Positions 21,116 through 31,151 are shown, counted from the stretch's first letter. The stretch is DNA of 64,000 nucleotides from Nitrospira sp. (GCA_016788885.1 JAEURX010000048.1:1-64000), one strand, 5' to 3'. The notes: generated by a model from the sequence alone, not told the origin. Numbers and translations: made by a program.

Positions 21116-21139
21116 ACGGTTAACCGTGTTTTGATCAAA
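21116..21139. promoter_or_regulatory. Two adjacent palindromes upstream of atpH
   Basis: ACGGTTAACCGT (21116-21127) is a perfect 12-base palindrome, and TTTGATCAAA (21130-21139) a perfect 10-base palindrome. They lie 15-38 bases upstream of the atpH GTG. They could be operator half-sites for a dimeric regulator of the F1 operon. No known consensus is matched. Confidence 0.4.
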
Positions 21140-21306
21140 CGGGAAGCTTGCGTGCGGTGGGCACGACAAAAAGCGCGCCAAGTTAGCATTCAAACGCTGG
21201 TACTGTCAAGGAGGAAGGGCACTTCACAAGGAGCAAGGCCCCAGATGTGATACACCGACCGCTTAGCAAAACCTGGTGAGACAAACCATTGTCGCCGCCA
21301 CACCTT

Positions 21307-22413
21307 CTATGCAGGAAGAAGATCTGCGGCCTCGGACCGCTGAATGATTCCCCCCCCGAGAACCCGATCGCCGGCATAAAATACGGCGGACTGTCCGGGG
21401 CTCAATGCTCGCTGCGGCTGATGAAATTGAGCCAGTAGGCGTCCTTCGCCAGAAGGGAGAAGCGTCGCCGTTGAGGGCGGAGAGGCATACCGAATCTTCA
21501 CTTCCGCTTCCACCGGGTGAACCCCAACGGCCTCATCGAAGACCCTCAGATCACCGATCACACATTGCGACTGGACAAGCTGCTCCTCGGCACACAGGAC
21601 AACCTGAGCCGACTCCGGCACGACCTTTTGCACATACAACCGCTGCCCCACCGCAACACCGAGTCCGCGACGTTGCCCCGGCGTGTAGAAGGCAATGCCT
21701 TCATGTCGACCGAGCACTTGGCCATCGACCCCCACGAACGACCCTGGCTGCTTCAGTTCGGGGCGCTCTTTCTCCAGAAAGGTGCGATAGTCCCCATGGC
21801 TGACGAAACAGATTTCCTGACTCTCCTTGAGCTCTTCGACCGGCAGCCCCAGCGCTTCGGCTTCCTGCCAGACCTGCTGCTTCTGCATGTGCCCGACAGG
21901 GAACAAGACCTTCGGCAGCCAGGCCGCATTCATGCGATAGAGAAAGTAGCTCTGGTCCTTGCGCGCGTCGAGCGCCCGATGCAACGACCACACCCCCTCG
22001 GCGTGGCCCACTCGCGCATAATGTCCTGTGGCCACATAGTCTATGCCACGCTCCTGGGCCAGGGCGTAGAGGGAGTGCAATTTCACACGCTCATTGCACC
22101 GGACACAGGGGTTCGGCGTGATGCCAGACGCATACCCGGCCACGAAATCGTCGATGACGCCGCGCTGAAAGACGTCGCGCCGATCGACCACTTCATATGG
22201 AATACGTAGACGCTGCGCCACAAATTTCGCAATGCCGATTTTGCAGCACCCCCGCTCTTCCCAGCGCTTTGATACCGCAATCGCCTCGTCTTCGTGCTCC
22301 CAGACCTGGAGGGTGACCCCGTGCACGTCGTAGCCTTGCCGCACGAGCAACGCGGCAGCGACGGAGCTGTCCACTCCGCCGCTCATACCTAGCAGCACAC
22401 TTTGGCGCTTCAT
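21307..22413 (-). CDS. mnmA: tRNA-specific 2-thiouridylase
   Basis: Thiolates U34 of tRNA Lys/Glu/Gln using ATP and a persulfide relay. 368 residues. PP-loop LLGMSGGVDSSVAAALL, catalytic Cys in NPCVRCNERVK, second Cys in ESQEICFVSHGDY, tRNA-binding TGHYARV and ALDARKDQSYFLYRM, and the C-terminal beta-barrel with ALSPGQSAVFYAGDRVLGGGII. Works on the same wobble uridine as MnmE-MnmG, which are encoded upstream in the same strand block. Confidence 0.97.
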   Translation of the reverse strand: MKRQSVLLGMSGGVDSSVAAALLVRQGYDVHGVTLQVWEHEDEAIAVSKRWEERGCCKIGIAKFVAQRLRIPYEVVDRRDVFQRGVIDDFVAGYASGITPNPCVRCNERVKLHSLYALAQERGIDYVATGHYARVGHAEGVWSLHRALDARKDQSYFLYRMNAAWLPKVLFPVGHMQKQQVWQEAEALGLPVEELKESQEICFVSHGDYRTFLEKERPELKQPGSFVGVDGQVLGRHEGIAFYTPGQRRGLGVAVGQRLYVQKVVPESAQVVLCAEEQLVQSQCVIGDLRVFDEAVGVHPVEAEVKIRYASPPSTATLLPSGEGRLLAQFHQPQRALSPGQSAVFYAGDRVLGGGIIQRSEAADLLPA

Positions 22414-22445
22414 AATTTCGATCGAGAGGATATCGGGATGATTAC

Positions 22446-22901
22446 TTACGGCTCTTGCGTCTTCACCTTGCCCCGATGGGCCACCAGGTCACGCACTCCG
22501 GGGTCTTGCGGCGCACCGAACTCCGACACGTCATCCTCCACCCACTTCTCCGCCCCCATGTTGCTCATGCCGTGGAAATGAGCCCCTTCTTCGATGACCA
22601 CCACTGGGCTCTGGATGTCGCCGATGAGAATGCCCGGCTTTTGAATCTCGACTTTTTGGGATGCAGTGACGGAGCCCTTCACCCGCCCACTGATTTCAAC
22701 CGAGCCGGCGGCAATCACACCCTTGATCACGGCACTTTCGCCGACGATCACCGCTCCGCCCGTGTGAACCTCTCCCTCTACACGCCCATCGATCCGAACC
22801 GTGCCATCAAACGTCACGATACCCTTAAAACTGGTGCCCTTCCCGAGAAAGGTGAACTTGTCAACTTCCGCGACGGACTGCTTTTTGGTCTCACCCCACA
22901 T
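22446..22901 (-). CDS. Bactofilin (polymerising cytoskeletal protein), copy A
   Basis: 151 residues. Central bactofilin (DUF583) beta-helix of short hydrophobic repeats: TFLGKGTSFKGIVTFDGTV, IDGRVEGEVHTGGAVIVGE, AVIKGVIAAGSVEISGRVKG, VTASQKVEIQKPGILIGDI. Flexible charged N- and C-terminal tails. Bactofilins form nucleotide-independent filaments at the membrane or in the cytoplasm. In Myxococcus the bactofilins BacNOP organise the ParABS system, so the position next to parAB here suggests a similar role. 32 bases upstream of mnmA. Confidence 0.92.
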   Translation of the reverse strand: MWGETKKQSVAEVDKFTFLGKGTSFKGIVTFDGTVRIDGRVEGEVHTGGAVIVGESAVIKGVIAAGSVEISGRVKGSVTASQKVEIQKPGILIGDIQSPVVVIEEGAHFHGMSNMGAEKWVEDDVSEFGAPQDPGVRDLVAHRGKVKTQEP

Positions 22902-23025
22902 CAGCGTCCTCCTTGACGTACCCCACAGCGGCGACCGGCCGTGGCGCGGACTAAAAAAAACTCACCCTGCCCGCTTCCTGCGCGCAAGGCCCACTCTGCC
23001 TGGACGAACTCGGCGGTGAACCGAC

Positions 23026-23502
23026 CTAGCCGTTCACCAGTTTCACACCTTGCCCACGTGTCGTCCCCTGAGGCTCACGCGTTCCCGTCTGGCTCATCTC
23101 CAGAGTCCCGTTGAAGACCACCCCTTCTTCCATCGCCAGCAACGGAGCCTTCACGCCCGCATTGACCACGGCAGGAGCCCGCAACTTTACCTTTTCACGC
23201 GCGCTGATATCGCCGGTGATCTTCCCCTTGCATACCACCGTCCCGGCTGTGATCTTCGCCGTCAACACGGCATCTTCCCCGACCAACAGCACGCCTTCCG
23301 TATGAATTTCTCCATCCAAATTGCCATCGATACGCACCGTGCCGTTATAAGAAATGACTCCCTTAAAGCTCACGCCCTTCCCGACAAAGGCATTGATTTC
23401 TTCGCTTCCTTCACGTGGTACCGCGGCTTCCAAATTGTCCATCTCCATTCCCTCACTTTGTCCCGCTTGACGCTTTCCCTCTGGCTTGTCCTTAATCCAC
23501 AT
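23026..23502 (-). CDS. Bactofilin, copy B
   Basis: 158 residues, with GGAGGTAGGGT directly before the ATG. Same fold as copy A: NAFVGKGVSFKGVISYNGTV, IDGNLDGEIHTEGVLLVGED, LTAKITAGTVVCKGKITGD, SAREKVKLRAPAVVNAGVKA. It has a longer charged N-terminal tail (KDKPEGKRQAGQSEG). The two copies share the core pattern but differ widely elsewhere, so they may co-assemble or play distinct roles. 140 bases downstream of parB and 125 upstream of copy A on the same strand. Confidence 0.92.
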   Translation of the reverse strand: MWIKDKPEGKRQAGQSEGMEMDNLEAAVPREGSEEINAFVGKGVSFKGVISYNGTVRIDGNLDGEIHTEGVLLVGEDAVLTAKITAGTVVCKGKITGDISAREKVKLRAPAVVNAGVKAPLLAMEEGVVFNGTLEMSQTGTREPQGTTRGQGVKLVNG

Positions 23503-23641
23503 ACCCTACCTCCACAAACAAATGACGATGCTCCGACCATTGACCGGGAACATCTACTAGCCGATTAGCGACATCAGCAACGTTCTGACGGCATTCTACT
23601 CCGGTCAAACAGAGAAAATCGCCCCGAAAATGTGCCGGCCA

Positions 23642-24490
23642 TTACTCAAGCAACCGCTCCACCAGCCCGTCCAATTCTTCCGGAGAAAAATAATGGATGA
23701 CGATTTTTCCGCCGCGACGTCCCCGCTGCACATCAACCCTGGTTCCCAGGCGTTTTTGCAGCCGCTCCTCGAGATCCGATCGCAAGGGTGCCCGAACGGG
23801 TCGCTTCCCTGCCTTCTTCGCTTCCGCATGGCCCTGCACCAACCGCTCCGCGTCGCGTACCGACAATTGCTCGCTGACAATCTGCGTGGCCAGACTCACT
23901 TGCGCAGCCGGCGTCATCAACCCCAAAATCACTTTCGCATGCCCTGCAGACAATTGATCCGCCTCAATCATCTGCTGTACTTCAGGAGGCAACGAGGTCA
24001 ACCGCAACATGTTCGCCACAGACGAACGATCGCAGGCAACTTTCTGCGCGATGGCCTCCTGGGTGAGTCCGAACTCGTTCACCATGCGCTGATAGGCCCG
24101 CGCGGTTTCCATGGGATTCAGGTCATCCCGCTGCAGGTTTTCCACCAAGGCGAGCACCATCGACTCTTGATCGGACACGTTTCGAACAAGAGCTGGAATC
24201 TTCTGTATTCCAGCCAACTTAGCGGCTCTCAGGCGTCTCTCTCCGGCAATGAGCTCATATATGCCGTCCCCCTTGCGTCGCACCAGAATCGGTTGCAGCA
24301 AGCCGTTTTGCTTGAGTGAAGCCGTCAGTTCAGCCAGCTCCACCTCGGAGAACTGCTGCCGTGGCTGAAACCGGTTGGGAACAATGGCTTCCAAGCGCAG
24401 TTCCTGCACGTCGCCGCGCTCAGGATCCGTGGTTATTCGACCGCTCGGCAAGAGCGCATCGAGACCTCTACCGAGGGCTTTTTTCTCCAT
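23642..24490 (-). CDS. parB: Chromosome partitioning protein ParB
   Basis: 282 residues; CTP-dependent clamp that loads at parS. N-terminal ALGRGLDALLPSG (ParA-contacting end), ParB/Srx domain with ELRLEAIVPNRFQPRQQF, LLQPILVRRKGDGIYELIAGERRLRAAKLAG (GERR CTPase/arginine motif), VLALVENLQRDDLNPMETA, then the helix-turn-helix GLTQEAIAQKVACDRSSVANMLRL and a C-terminal dimerisation domain ending in HYFSPEELDGLVERLL. The start overlaps the parA stop by 23 bases. Its likely targets are the two parS sites at 25288 and 25949. Confidence 0.97.
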   Translation of the reverse strand: MEKKALGRGLDALLPSGRITTDPERGDVQELRLEAIVPNRFQPRQQFSEVELAELTASLKQNGLLQPILVRRKGDGIYELIAGERRLRAAKLAGIQKIPALVRNVSDQESMVLALVENLQRDDLNPMETARAYQRMVNEFGLTQEAIAQKVACDRSSVANMLRLTSLPPEVQQMIEADQLSAGHAKVILGLMTPAAQVSLATQIVSEQLSVRDAERLVQGHAEAKKAGKRPVRAPLRSDLEERLQKRLGTRVDVQRGRRGGKIVIHYFSPEELDGLVERLLE

Positions 24491-25244
24491 GGGTCACAAA
24501 CTCCTTAGCTAGGGAAAGATAGGCCTGGGCACCGGAGGATGCCATGTTGTAAAGCAACGCGGGGCGCCCATAACTGGGAGCCTCAGCGAGTGTCACATTA
24601 CGAGGGATCATGGTTTGATACACGCTTTCACCAAAGTGCCCACGAATCTGCTCGACCACTTGGCGCGCCAGCGAATTCCGTGCGTCGTACATGGTGAGCA
24701 CAATGCCCTCAATCTCAAGACCGGGATTAAGGGACTGTCTCAGGCGCTGTATGCTCTCCATGAGTCGCCCCAAACCTTCCATGGCGTAATACTCACATTG
24801 CACGGGAATCAAGACTGAATGGGCCGCCACCATCGCATTGATCGTCAAGAGTCCAAGCGCTGGCGGGCAATCCAACAGAATGGTGTCATACCGATCGGCA
24901 ACTTCCGCCAAGGCTTCCTTCAGGCGCTGCTCTCGCCCCTCAATGTTCACGAGTTCGACCTCAGCGCCGGCAAGGTGTGAGTTGGCAGGAACCAAGGACA
25001 ACCCATTTACCGCAGTATTCATGGTCAGAGACGCGATACTTTCCTTCACAATCAAGGCATTGTAGATCGTCTTTCCCAGCGCCATAGCATCGACGCCAAG
25101 TCCGCTGGTGGCATTTCCTTGCGGATCAATGTCCACCAGCAACACAGATCCCCCTTCAATTGCCAGGGCTGCAGCGAGATTCACGGAGGTGGTTGTTTTT
25201 CCAACTCCACCTTTTTGATTTGCAACCGCAATGATTCGAGCCAT
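24468..25244 (-). CDS. parA: Chromosome partitioning ATPase ParA (Soj)
   Basis: 258 residues; deviant-Walker ATPase that moves ParB-parS complexes. ARIIAVANQKGGVGKTTTSVNLAAAL (deviant Walker A with the signature Lys), LLVDIDPQGNATSGLG, and TILLDCPPALGLLTINAMVA (Walker B). Nonspecific-DNA-binding Arg residues lie in the C-terminal third. Short N-terminus as in Soj, without the regulatory helix-turn-helix of plasmid type Ia ParA. Co-transcribed with parB. Confidence 0.97.
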   Translation of the reverse strand: MARIIAVANQKGGVGKTTTSVNLAAALAIEGGSVLLVDIDPQGNATSGLGVDAMALGKTIYNALIVKESIASLTMNTAVNGLSLVPANSHLAGAEVELVNIEGREQRLKEALAEVADRYDTILLDCPPALGLLTINAMVAAHSVLIPVQCEYYAMEGLGRLMESIQRLRQSLNPGLEIEGIVLTMYDARNSLARQVVEQIRGHFGESVYQTMIPRNVTLAEAPSYGRPALLYNMASSGAQAYLSLAKEFVTHGEKSPR

Positions 25245-25287
25245 CTCGCCCCCAATCCGCTAGAACATAGCCACATTTCAACCGTGA

Positions 25288-25303
25288 TGTTCCACGTGGA
25301 ACA
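25288..25303. promoter_or_regulatory. parS centromere site 1
   Basis: TGTTCCACGTGGAACA, a perfect 16-base palindrome matching the bacterial parS consensus (T-G-T-T-T/C-C-A-C-G-T-G-G/A-A-A-C-A). Lies between the rsmG stop and the parA start. ParB from the adjacent gene is expected to load here. Confidence 0.93.
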
Positions 25304-25308
25304 TCCAC

Positions 25309-25965
25309 TCACTTAGCAAATACCGACAACACTCGATGCCCGTACCCAGATGGAAGCTCATACTCGAGTTCTTTAAGCAAAGCAAGGTTGCCGAGACTAA
25401 CGCCTCCACCAACCCGTTCGGCTCGGTACAAAATCACCTTCCCACCGGGCTTGAGCAACTCCGCGAGCGCCGCCCCCCATCCATCCACTTTCAAGGCCCG
25501 AACCACAATATAATCAAATGCCTGAACCGAATCCTGCCTCTTCACATAGCCTTCCAATTTGGCAGTGATGACCGTCATGTTCTGCAAATCAAGCGATCCA
25601 ATCATGTACCGCAAAAACGAGCTCCTCTTCTCGCTTGGCTCAAGCAATACCATCGCCAGATCAGGCCGAACAAATTTCAGTGGCAAGGAAGGGAATCCAG
25701 CCCCGGCACCGATATCTAGCACGCACTTTTTTCCATTACTATCAATCACTTTCGCGCCAACAATCGAGTCAATGAAATGCTTCACCACAATCTCCTCATC
25801 CTGCTCAATGGCGGTGAGATTAATGGCCCGATTCCAGGTTTTCAGCTCACTCAAATAGCGAAGGAATTGCGAAATTGACGACCCAGGAAGGGGAAGTGTG
25901 AGCTGAGCGGCAAATGATCGAAGAGAGGCCTCGAACTGAGTTGCATCCTGTTCCACGTGGAACAA
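25309..25965 (-). CDS. rsmG: 16S rRNA (guanine-527-N7) methyltransferase
   Basis: 218 residues from a TTG at 25965, giving MFHVEQ, the same parS-encoded start seen in many RsmG proteins. SAM-binding motif VLDIGAGAGFPSLPLKFV, then LLEPSEKRSSFLRYMI, DYIVVRALKVDGWGAALAELLKPGGKVILYRA. N-terminal NRAINLTAIEQDEEIVVKHFIDSI is typical. Loss of RsmG gives low-level streptomycin resistance in other bacteria. Its start codon overlaps parS site 2 and its stop lies five bases before site 1. Confidence 0.95.
   Translation of the reverse strand: MFHVEQDATQFEASLRSFAAQLTLPLPGSSISQFLRYLSELKTWNRAINLTAIEQDEEIVVKHFIDSIVGAKVIDSNGKKCVLDIGAGAGFPSLPLKFVRPDLAMVLLEPSEKRSSFLRYMIGSLDLQNMTVITAKLEGYVKRQDSVQAFDYIVVRALKVDGWGAALAELLKPGGKVILYRAERVGGGVSLGNLALLKELEYELPSGYGHRVLSVFAK
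25949..25964. promoter_or_regulatory. parS centromere site 2 (embedded at the rsmG start)
   Basis: A second perfect TGTTCCACGTGGAACA, 661 bases from the first. On the minus strand it overlaps the rsmG initiation codon and encodes residues 1-6. ParB loading here could affect rsmG translation or transcription; this is inference. Confidence 0.93.
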
Positions 25966-26053
25966 TTACGCGAAATAGCTCACAGGGGTCAAGGTAAAGC
26001 TGCCGGCATGAGCAGGAAAATTCAGAAAGACAGTGACAATGACGGCGATCGGC

Positions 26054-27934
26054 CTATTCGCCCATGGCAGGCTGACGCCGCCAGCGTTCAAGCGCCACGA
26101 GAAGGAGCGAAATGGCAGCCGGCGTCACGCCTGAGATGCGGGAGGCTTGTCCGACCGTAGATGGCCTGACACGCCTGAACTTCTCCCTCACTTCACTAGA
26201 AAACCCGGAAACGCCGTCATAGTCGAACTCAGACGGTATGGCTCGCTGCTCAAACTTTTGCGATCGCTGAATCTGCTGAAGCTGTCGCTTGATATACCCT
26301 TCATACTTCACCTCGAGTTGAATGGCTTCTACGACCTCTGGATCACAGATATCTGCCCCACCGAAGACAGAGGCAACCTGTTGATAGGTGATGTCTTGGC
26401 GCCGAAGCACCTCGGCTAGCGACTGCGTCGGCGAAACCGTCCCTATTCCCCCCCCTTCGAGTAGACGCTTCACCTCTGGCGTAAGCCTCGGCCTTGTCTC
26501 CCTGAGCCGCCGAACCTCGCGCTCGATGAGTTCGCGCTTCGCCACAAGCCTTTCGCAAATCGCCGCTGGAATCAGCCCAATACGGTGGCCGATTTCCATG
26601 AGGCGCAGGTCCGCATTGTCATGACGAAGCAGGAGTCGATACTCAGCCCGAGACGTAAACATGCGATAAGGCTCCCTGGCATCCTTGGTAATCAGATCGT
26701 CAATCAGGACGCCAATATAGGCCTGCGATCGATCGAGAACGAGTGGCTCATTCCCACGGAGCTTCAATGCTGCGTTGATGCCGGCCATGATACCTTGAGC
26801 CCCCGCTTCCTCATAACCGGATGTCCCGTTGATTTGGCCAGCGTGGTACAGTCCCGCCACGAGTTTGGTTTCCAGCGTGCTGTGCAGTTGGCGCGGGGGA
26901 AAGTAGTCGTATTCGACGGCATAGCCAGGCTTCAATATCTTCGCCTGCTCCAACCCGGGAATAGTCATCAAAATAGCTGCCTGCACATCAACCGGCAGAC
27001 TGGTTGAAATACCGTTCGGATAAAATTCGTTCGTCTCCAAGCCCTCAGGCTCAATGAAAATCTGATGGCGATCTTTGTCGGCGAATCGAATGACCTTATC
27101 TTCAATGGATGGGCAGTATCGTGGCCCCACCGATTCAATCACTCCGCTGAATAACGGCGATCTATCGACATTTTTAGCAATAATATCATGCGTTTGAGAA
27201 TTCGTATGCGTCAGATGACACGGGACTTGCCGTAAAGGAATCTCCGTAGTACGATACGAGAATGGAGGTGGCGGTTCATCACCCGGCTGCAGTTCCATGA
27301 CAGAAAAATCGATGGAATCGCGATCGAGCCGAGGTGGGGTTCCGGTCTTCAGACGCCCAACCTCAAACCCAAAATCGCGCATGCAGTCGGACAGGCGTTC
27401 CGCTGACGATTCTCCGGCGCGTCCGGCGGGGAAATGGTTCAGGCCGATATGGATCAACCCCTTCAAAAACGTACCGGAGGTGAGCACGACTGCCTCGGTT
27501 TCGAGGTGGCTCCCTGCATCGGTGATGATGCCGGTGACGGAACCGGCACGAGTCAGCACCCGATCAACTGTCCCGCCCATGATGGTCAGGCCTGGCTGCG
27601 CCTTCAGGGTATCCTGCATGACCTGCCGGTACACCTTCTTATCGCACTGCGCCCTTAACGCACGAACCGCCGGCCCCTTACTCGTGTTGATCATGCGAAA
27701 CTGAATGCCCGCCCGATCGGTATTCCGCCCCATCTCGCCGCCCAAGGCATCGATCTCTTTCACGAGGTGCCCCTTCGCAATGCCGCCGATGGCGGGATTG
27801 CAGGACATCTGCGCAATCCGGTCGGGGTCCATGGTCAGCAACAACGTGCGGACTCCCATGCGCGCGGCGGCCAACGCGGCTTCACACCCTGCATGACCGC
27901 CTCCGACCACTATGACGTCGTACCGCTCACTCAT
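26054..27934 (-). CDS. mnmG: tRNA uridine 5-carboxymethylaminomethyl modification enzyme MnmG (GidA)
   Basis: FAD-dependent partner of MnmE, 626 residues from the ATG at 27934 (AAGGGA upstream; an ATG three codons earlier is possible). FAD-binding [101 protein letters not shown] and the C-terminal helical MnmE-binding domain through [17 protein letters not shown] and [17 protein letters not shown]. Full length. Starts 14 bases after the mnmE stop, in the usual mnmE-mnmG order. Confidence 0.97.
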   Translation of the reverse strand: MSERYDVIVVGGGHAGCEAALAAARMGVRTLLLTMDPDRIAQMSCNPAIGGIAKGHLVKEIDALGGEMGRNTDRAGIQFRMINTSKGPAVRALRAQCDKKVYRQVMQDTLKAQPGLTIMGGTVDRVLTRAGSVTGIITDAGSHLETEAVVLTSGTFLKGLIHIGLNHFPAGRAGESSAERLSDCMRDFGFEVGRLKTGTPPRLDRDSIDFSVMELQPGDEPPPPFSYRTTEIPLRQVPCHLTHTNSQTHDIIAKNVDRSPLFSGVIESVGPRYCPSIEDKVIRFADKDRHQIFIEPEGLETNEFYPNGISTSLPVDVQAAILMTIPGLEQAKILKPGYAVEYDYFPPRQLHSTLETKLVAGLYHAGQINGTSGYEEAGAQGIMAGINAALKLRGNEPLVLDRSQAYIGVLIDDLITKDAREPYRMFTSRAEYRLLLRHDNADLRLMEIGHRIGLIPAAICERLVAKRELIEREVRRLRETRPRLTPEVKRLLEGGGIGTVSPTQSLAEVLRRQDITYQQVASVFGGADICDPEVVEAIQLEVKYEGYIKRQLQQIQRSQKFEQRAIPSEFDYDGVSGFSSEVREKFRRVRPSTVGQASRISGVTPAAISLLLVALERWRRQPAMGE

Positions 27935-27947
27935 TCGGGACATCCCT

Positions 27948-29378
27948 TCATTTTCCGATACAAAACTCAGAGAAGATGCGTTCGAGAATCTCGTCCGTCG
28001 TGATGGTACCGGTAATTTCGCCGAGCGCATCGGCCGCAATGCGAAGATCGAGAGCGATCAATTCACCCGCACGGTCCGCCGCTACCGAATGCTGAGCCTG
28101 TTCCACCCCGAGCAATGCACGCTGGCAAGCATCGGCGTGCCGAAGATTAGTCACCATGACGCCATCAGGCGATTCCACACCACCAGTCAGCACACGCTTG
28201 CGGATCGCTCCACGCAATGCATCCAACCCCATCTGCGTGGTGGCGGAAATATCAACAATGTCACTGTGGCCAGGACAGGCACCCTCGAGGTGCGTCGGCG
28301 ACAATTTGCGGGGCAGATCACACTTATTGACGACCAGGATCGAATGGACAGCTTGGTCGCTGGATAACAGCGACGAGTCCTCTTGGGAAAGCGGCTCAGA
28401 CCCGTCCAGGAGAATCAATGCCAAGTCGGCATCCGCCCATGCAAGCCTGCTGCGACGAATTCCTTCGGCCTCCACCGGATCGTGAGTCAGACGGATACCT
28501 GCCGTATCGATCAGTCGCACCGGAATCCCATCAATGCTGACGAGTTCCTCGAGTACGTCCCGCGTTGTGCCCGGAATGGGAGTGACGATGGCCCGATCAC
28601 TACGCAGCAACGCATTCAGCAAACTGGACTTCCCCACATTGGGGCGACCGAGGATCACAACCACGGCCCCTTCCCTCCAGATGCGACCGTCCTTCCCGGA
28701 CTCAACCAGGCGGCGAAGTTTGAGGTGCGTGGTCTCCAAAAGCCGAAGCAGTTCATCCTTCCGCACAAACGCAATATCTTCGTCCCCGAAATCGAGCGCG
28801 GCTTCGATGTGGGCCAAGGCGGTCACCAATTCGGAACGGATCTGCTCCACTTCGCGAGACAACATGCCTCGGCGCTGTGCCTGGGCCACGGTCAAGCTGC
28901 GCGCAGTCTTGGCGCGAATGGTATCAAGCACGGCCTCGGCTTGGGCAAGATCGAGCTTGCCGTTGAGAAATGCGCGTTTGGTAAATTCCCCTGGCTCTGC
29001 AAGCCTGGCTCCGGCAGCAAGCAACCATCGACAGAGCTGGTCGAGCACCACAGGACCACCGTGGCACTGCACCTCAACGACATCTTCCCCCGTATAGGAA
29101 TGCGGGCGCTTCATCACAACCACCAACGCCTCATCCAGGAGAGAACGTACCGGAAGCTCTTCTCCCTGCGGCACATCCTGAGCACGCGCAGGAGAGCGGA
29201 CATCCGCAACCGTGAGCTTGTGAGACACCAACTCAGAAAGGGGTTTGCCGGAGCGAGGAAGGACAACTTGGGCGGCGACATCAAGCGCATGCTGGCCGCT
29301 CACGCGAATCACGCCGATGCCCCCTTCACCAGGCGGGGTGGCGATGGCACAGATGGTATCGTCCAGCGCGCCATGCAT
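27948..29378 (-). CDS. mnmE: tRNA modification GTPase MnmE (TrmE)
   Basis: 476 residues. N-terminal formyl-THF-binding domain ([64 protein letters not shown]), then the G domain: P-loop [15 protein letters not shown], switch Thr in [18 protein letters not shown] in [10 protein letters not shown] and NKCD. It ends in the invariant CIGK-type tail (FSEFCIGK), whose Cys is conserved. Makes cmnm5U34 with MnmG. Starts 22 bases after the yidC stop; the jag gene usually between them is absent. Confidence 0.97.
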   Translation of the reverse strand: MHGALDDTICAIATPPGEGGIGVIRVSGQHALDVAAQVVLPRSGKPLSELVSHKLTVADVRSPARAQDVPQGEELPVRSLLDEALVVVMKRPHSYTGEDVVEVQCHGGPVVLDQLCRWLLAAGARLAEPGEFTKRAFLNGKLDLAQAEAVLDTIRAKTARSLTVAQAQRRGMLSREVEQIRSELVTALAHIEAALDFGDEDIAFVRKDELLRLLETTHLKLRRLVESGKDGRIWREGAVVVILGRPNVGKSSLLNALLRSDRAIVTPIPGTTRDVLEELVSIDGIPVRLIDTAGIRLTHDPVEAEGIRRSRLAWADADLALILLDGSEPLSQEDSSLLSSDQAVHSILVVNKCDLPRKLSPTHLEGACPGHSDIVDISATTQMGLDALRGAIRKRVLTGGVESPDGVMVTNLRHADACQRALLGVEQAQHSVAADRAGELIALDLRIAADALGEITGTITTDEILERIFSEFCIGK

Positions 29379-29399
29379 GACGCACCCAGTGGGGTGGAG

Positions 29400-31151
29400 T
29401 TATTCGGACTGGCCTTTTTGGCGCCTGCCGTTCTGCTTCTGCTCTTTCGACCCGTCTCCACCGGCAGCTTCGCCATCCGCCGCCGGGACTTGCCATTTTT
29501 TACCGAACAGACGCTCCGTGACAACCTGCTGGGTGATCGTCAGCGTATTGTTCGTGAGCCAATACAGCACCAACCCCGCAGGAAAATTCACGAACAAAAA
29601 CGTCATGAACACCGGCAAGAACAGCATGATCTTCGCTTGCGTCGGATCCATGGTGGTCGGCGTGATCTTCTGCTGGATGACCATGGTCGCACCCATGATG
29701 ATCGGCAACACATAGAACGGGTCCTGTACGGACAGATCCTTGATCCAAAGCATAAACGGAGCCTGACGAAGGTCGATGGTCATATAAAGAATGTTGAACA
29801 GCGCGACAAACACCGGCATCTGCAGCACCATCGGCAAGCACCCGCCGACCGGATTCACCCGGTGATCCTTGTAGAGCTTGATCAGTTCCTTGTTGAGTCG
29901 ATCACGATCATCCTTGAATTTAGTCTGGATCGCCTGGACTTTCGGCTGAATGACCTGCATCTGCTTCATCGACTTGTAGCTCTTGTACTGCAGCGGCACG
30001 AACATGAGCTTGATGAGCATGGTCAGCAGAATGATCGTGACGCCATAGTTGTGCGTAAACTCGTACAGGAAACGCAGCACGTAAAAAATCGGCTTGGCGA
30101 CCGCCTTAACCAGCGCCCAGCTTCCGAACACAAACCAGCCGAAATCAATCGTATCTTCCAGTCCGACATTCAACGCCTTGAGGATGTCATACTCCTTAGG
30201 CCCGGCATACAATTGCATGGTCAGGGCGGATCCGTTCGCAGGCGCGGGGAATCGAACGCCGGCCGACACCAGCTTGTCTCCCTCTTTCTTTGCCAGAGCC
30301 GACGCGGCCTTCTGCGGCATGAGCACACTCAAGAAATACTTATCCTGAATGGCCGACCATTTCACCTCGCCCTTGCGCTCGGCCTCACCATCAGGGGTCT
30401 CCTTCAACACCTTGTCATCGACGGAGGACGCCGAGCCCATGAGCCCGATAAATCCTTCCCCCCACTCCACAATGCCGAAGTTGGTTCCAAGCGTCACATC
30501 CAGCGGAGTCGTGATGCCTTGAGTCCTGACCGCAATGTCCACAACATAGGAGCCGTGGTGGAACGTCAGTTCTTTTTCGACCTGCAGATTACGTTGCGTG
30601 TCGTGATACCGAAATGTGAGGTGACCGACCGGATGGGCACTGTCGAGATGGGAAACGTCCTGAGTGACGTGGTACACCGCCGCGCCAAGATCGCTCGTGA
30701 GCGCCTGATCGCCGGTGACAAGGCTGAGCGGCCCCTTGAATCGCCCCCCTCCATACACGAGCTGCACCGGCACGGCCCCCTGCTCAGTCGCGGTCGTGTA
30801 TCGCTTCAGTTCCCAAGATTTTAGGACTGCGCCACGATTACTGAACTTGGCGCGAAACAGTTCCGTGTCCACCTCGACCGTTTGCTCCTCATCCTTGACC
30901 GCGCCTGTCGGGAGATCGTGTGAAGCAGGCGTCGCAGTGGCGGGAGGAGACGTCGTTCCGGCAGCACCGGCACTGTTGGTGGCATCACTCCCCGATGCGG
31001 AAGGCTTACCGTTGGCTGTGGTGGAACTACCTGTGGTGGCCACTTGCACCGGCTCAGACGGCGGCAACAAGCCCATGCCCTTCAGCAAGTAGTCGTAGCC
31101 GATAATGACGGCCAGGGACACGATAAGGAAAATAACGACTCGTTTTTCCAT
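29400..31151 (-). CDS. yidC: Membrane protein insertase YidC (long, Gram-negative type)
   Basis: 583 residues. N-terminal transmembrane helix (VVIFLIVSLAVIIGYDYLL), then a low-complexity Ser/Thr/Ala linker, a large periplasmic domain (about 85-350, VDTELFRAKFSNRGAVLKSWELKRY start) and the conserved five-helix insertase domain (FLYEFTHNYGVTIILLTMLIKLMFVPLQYKSYKSMKQMQ; hydrophilic-groove Arg region; GGCLPMVLQMPVFVALFNILY; FFVNFPAGLVLYWLTNN-like FLFVNFPAGLVLYWLTNN). The C-terminal tail is charged. Inserts membrane proteins such as ATP synthase subunits. Confidence 0.97.
   Translation of the reverse strand: MEKRVVIFLIVSLAVIIGYDYLLKGMGLLPPSEPVQVATTGSSTTANGKPSASGSDATNSAGAAGTTSPPATATPASHDLPTGAVKDEEQTVEVDTELFRAKFSNRGAVLKSWELKRYTTATEQGAVPVQLVYGGGRFKGPLSLVTGDQALTSDLGAAVYHVTQDVSHLDSAHPVGHLTFRYHDTQRNLQVEKELTFHHGSYVVDIAVRTQGITTPLDVTLGTNFGIVEWGEGFIGLMGSASSVDDKVLKETPDGEAERKGEVKWSAIQDKYFLSVLMPQKAASALAKKEGDKLVSAGVRFPAPANGSALTMQLYAGPKEYDILKALNVGLEDTIDFGWFVFGSWALVKAVAKPIFYVLRFLYEFTHNYGVTIILLTMLIKLMFVPLQYKSYKSMKQMQVIQPKVQAIQTKFKDDRDRLNKELIKLYKDHRVNPVGGCLPMVLQMPVFVALFNILYMTIDLRQAPFMLWIKDLSVQDPFYVLPIIMGATMVIQQKITPTTMDPTQAKIMLFLPVFMTFLFVNFPAGLVLYWLTNNTLTITQQVVTERLFGKKWQVPAADGEAAGGDGSKEQKQNGRRQKGQSE

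Noticed and set aside
28383-30824. 813-codon open frame on the plus strand
   Set aside because: It is antisense to mnmE and yidC, both with full family motifs. The translation is rich in His/Arg/Gln and resembles nothing.
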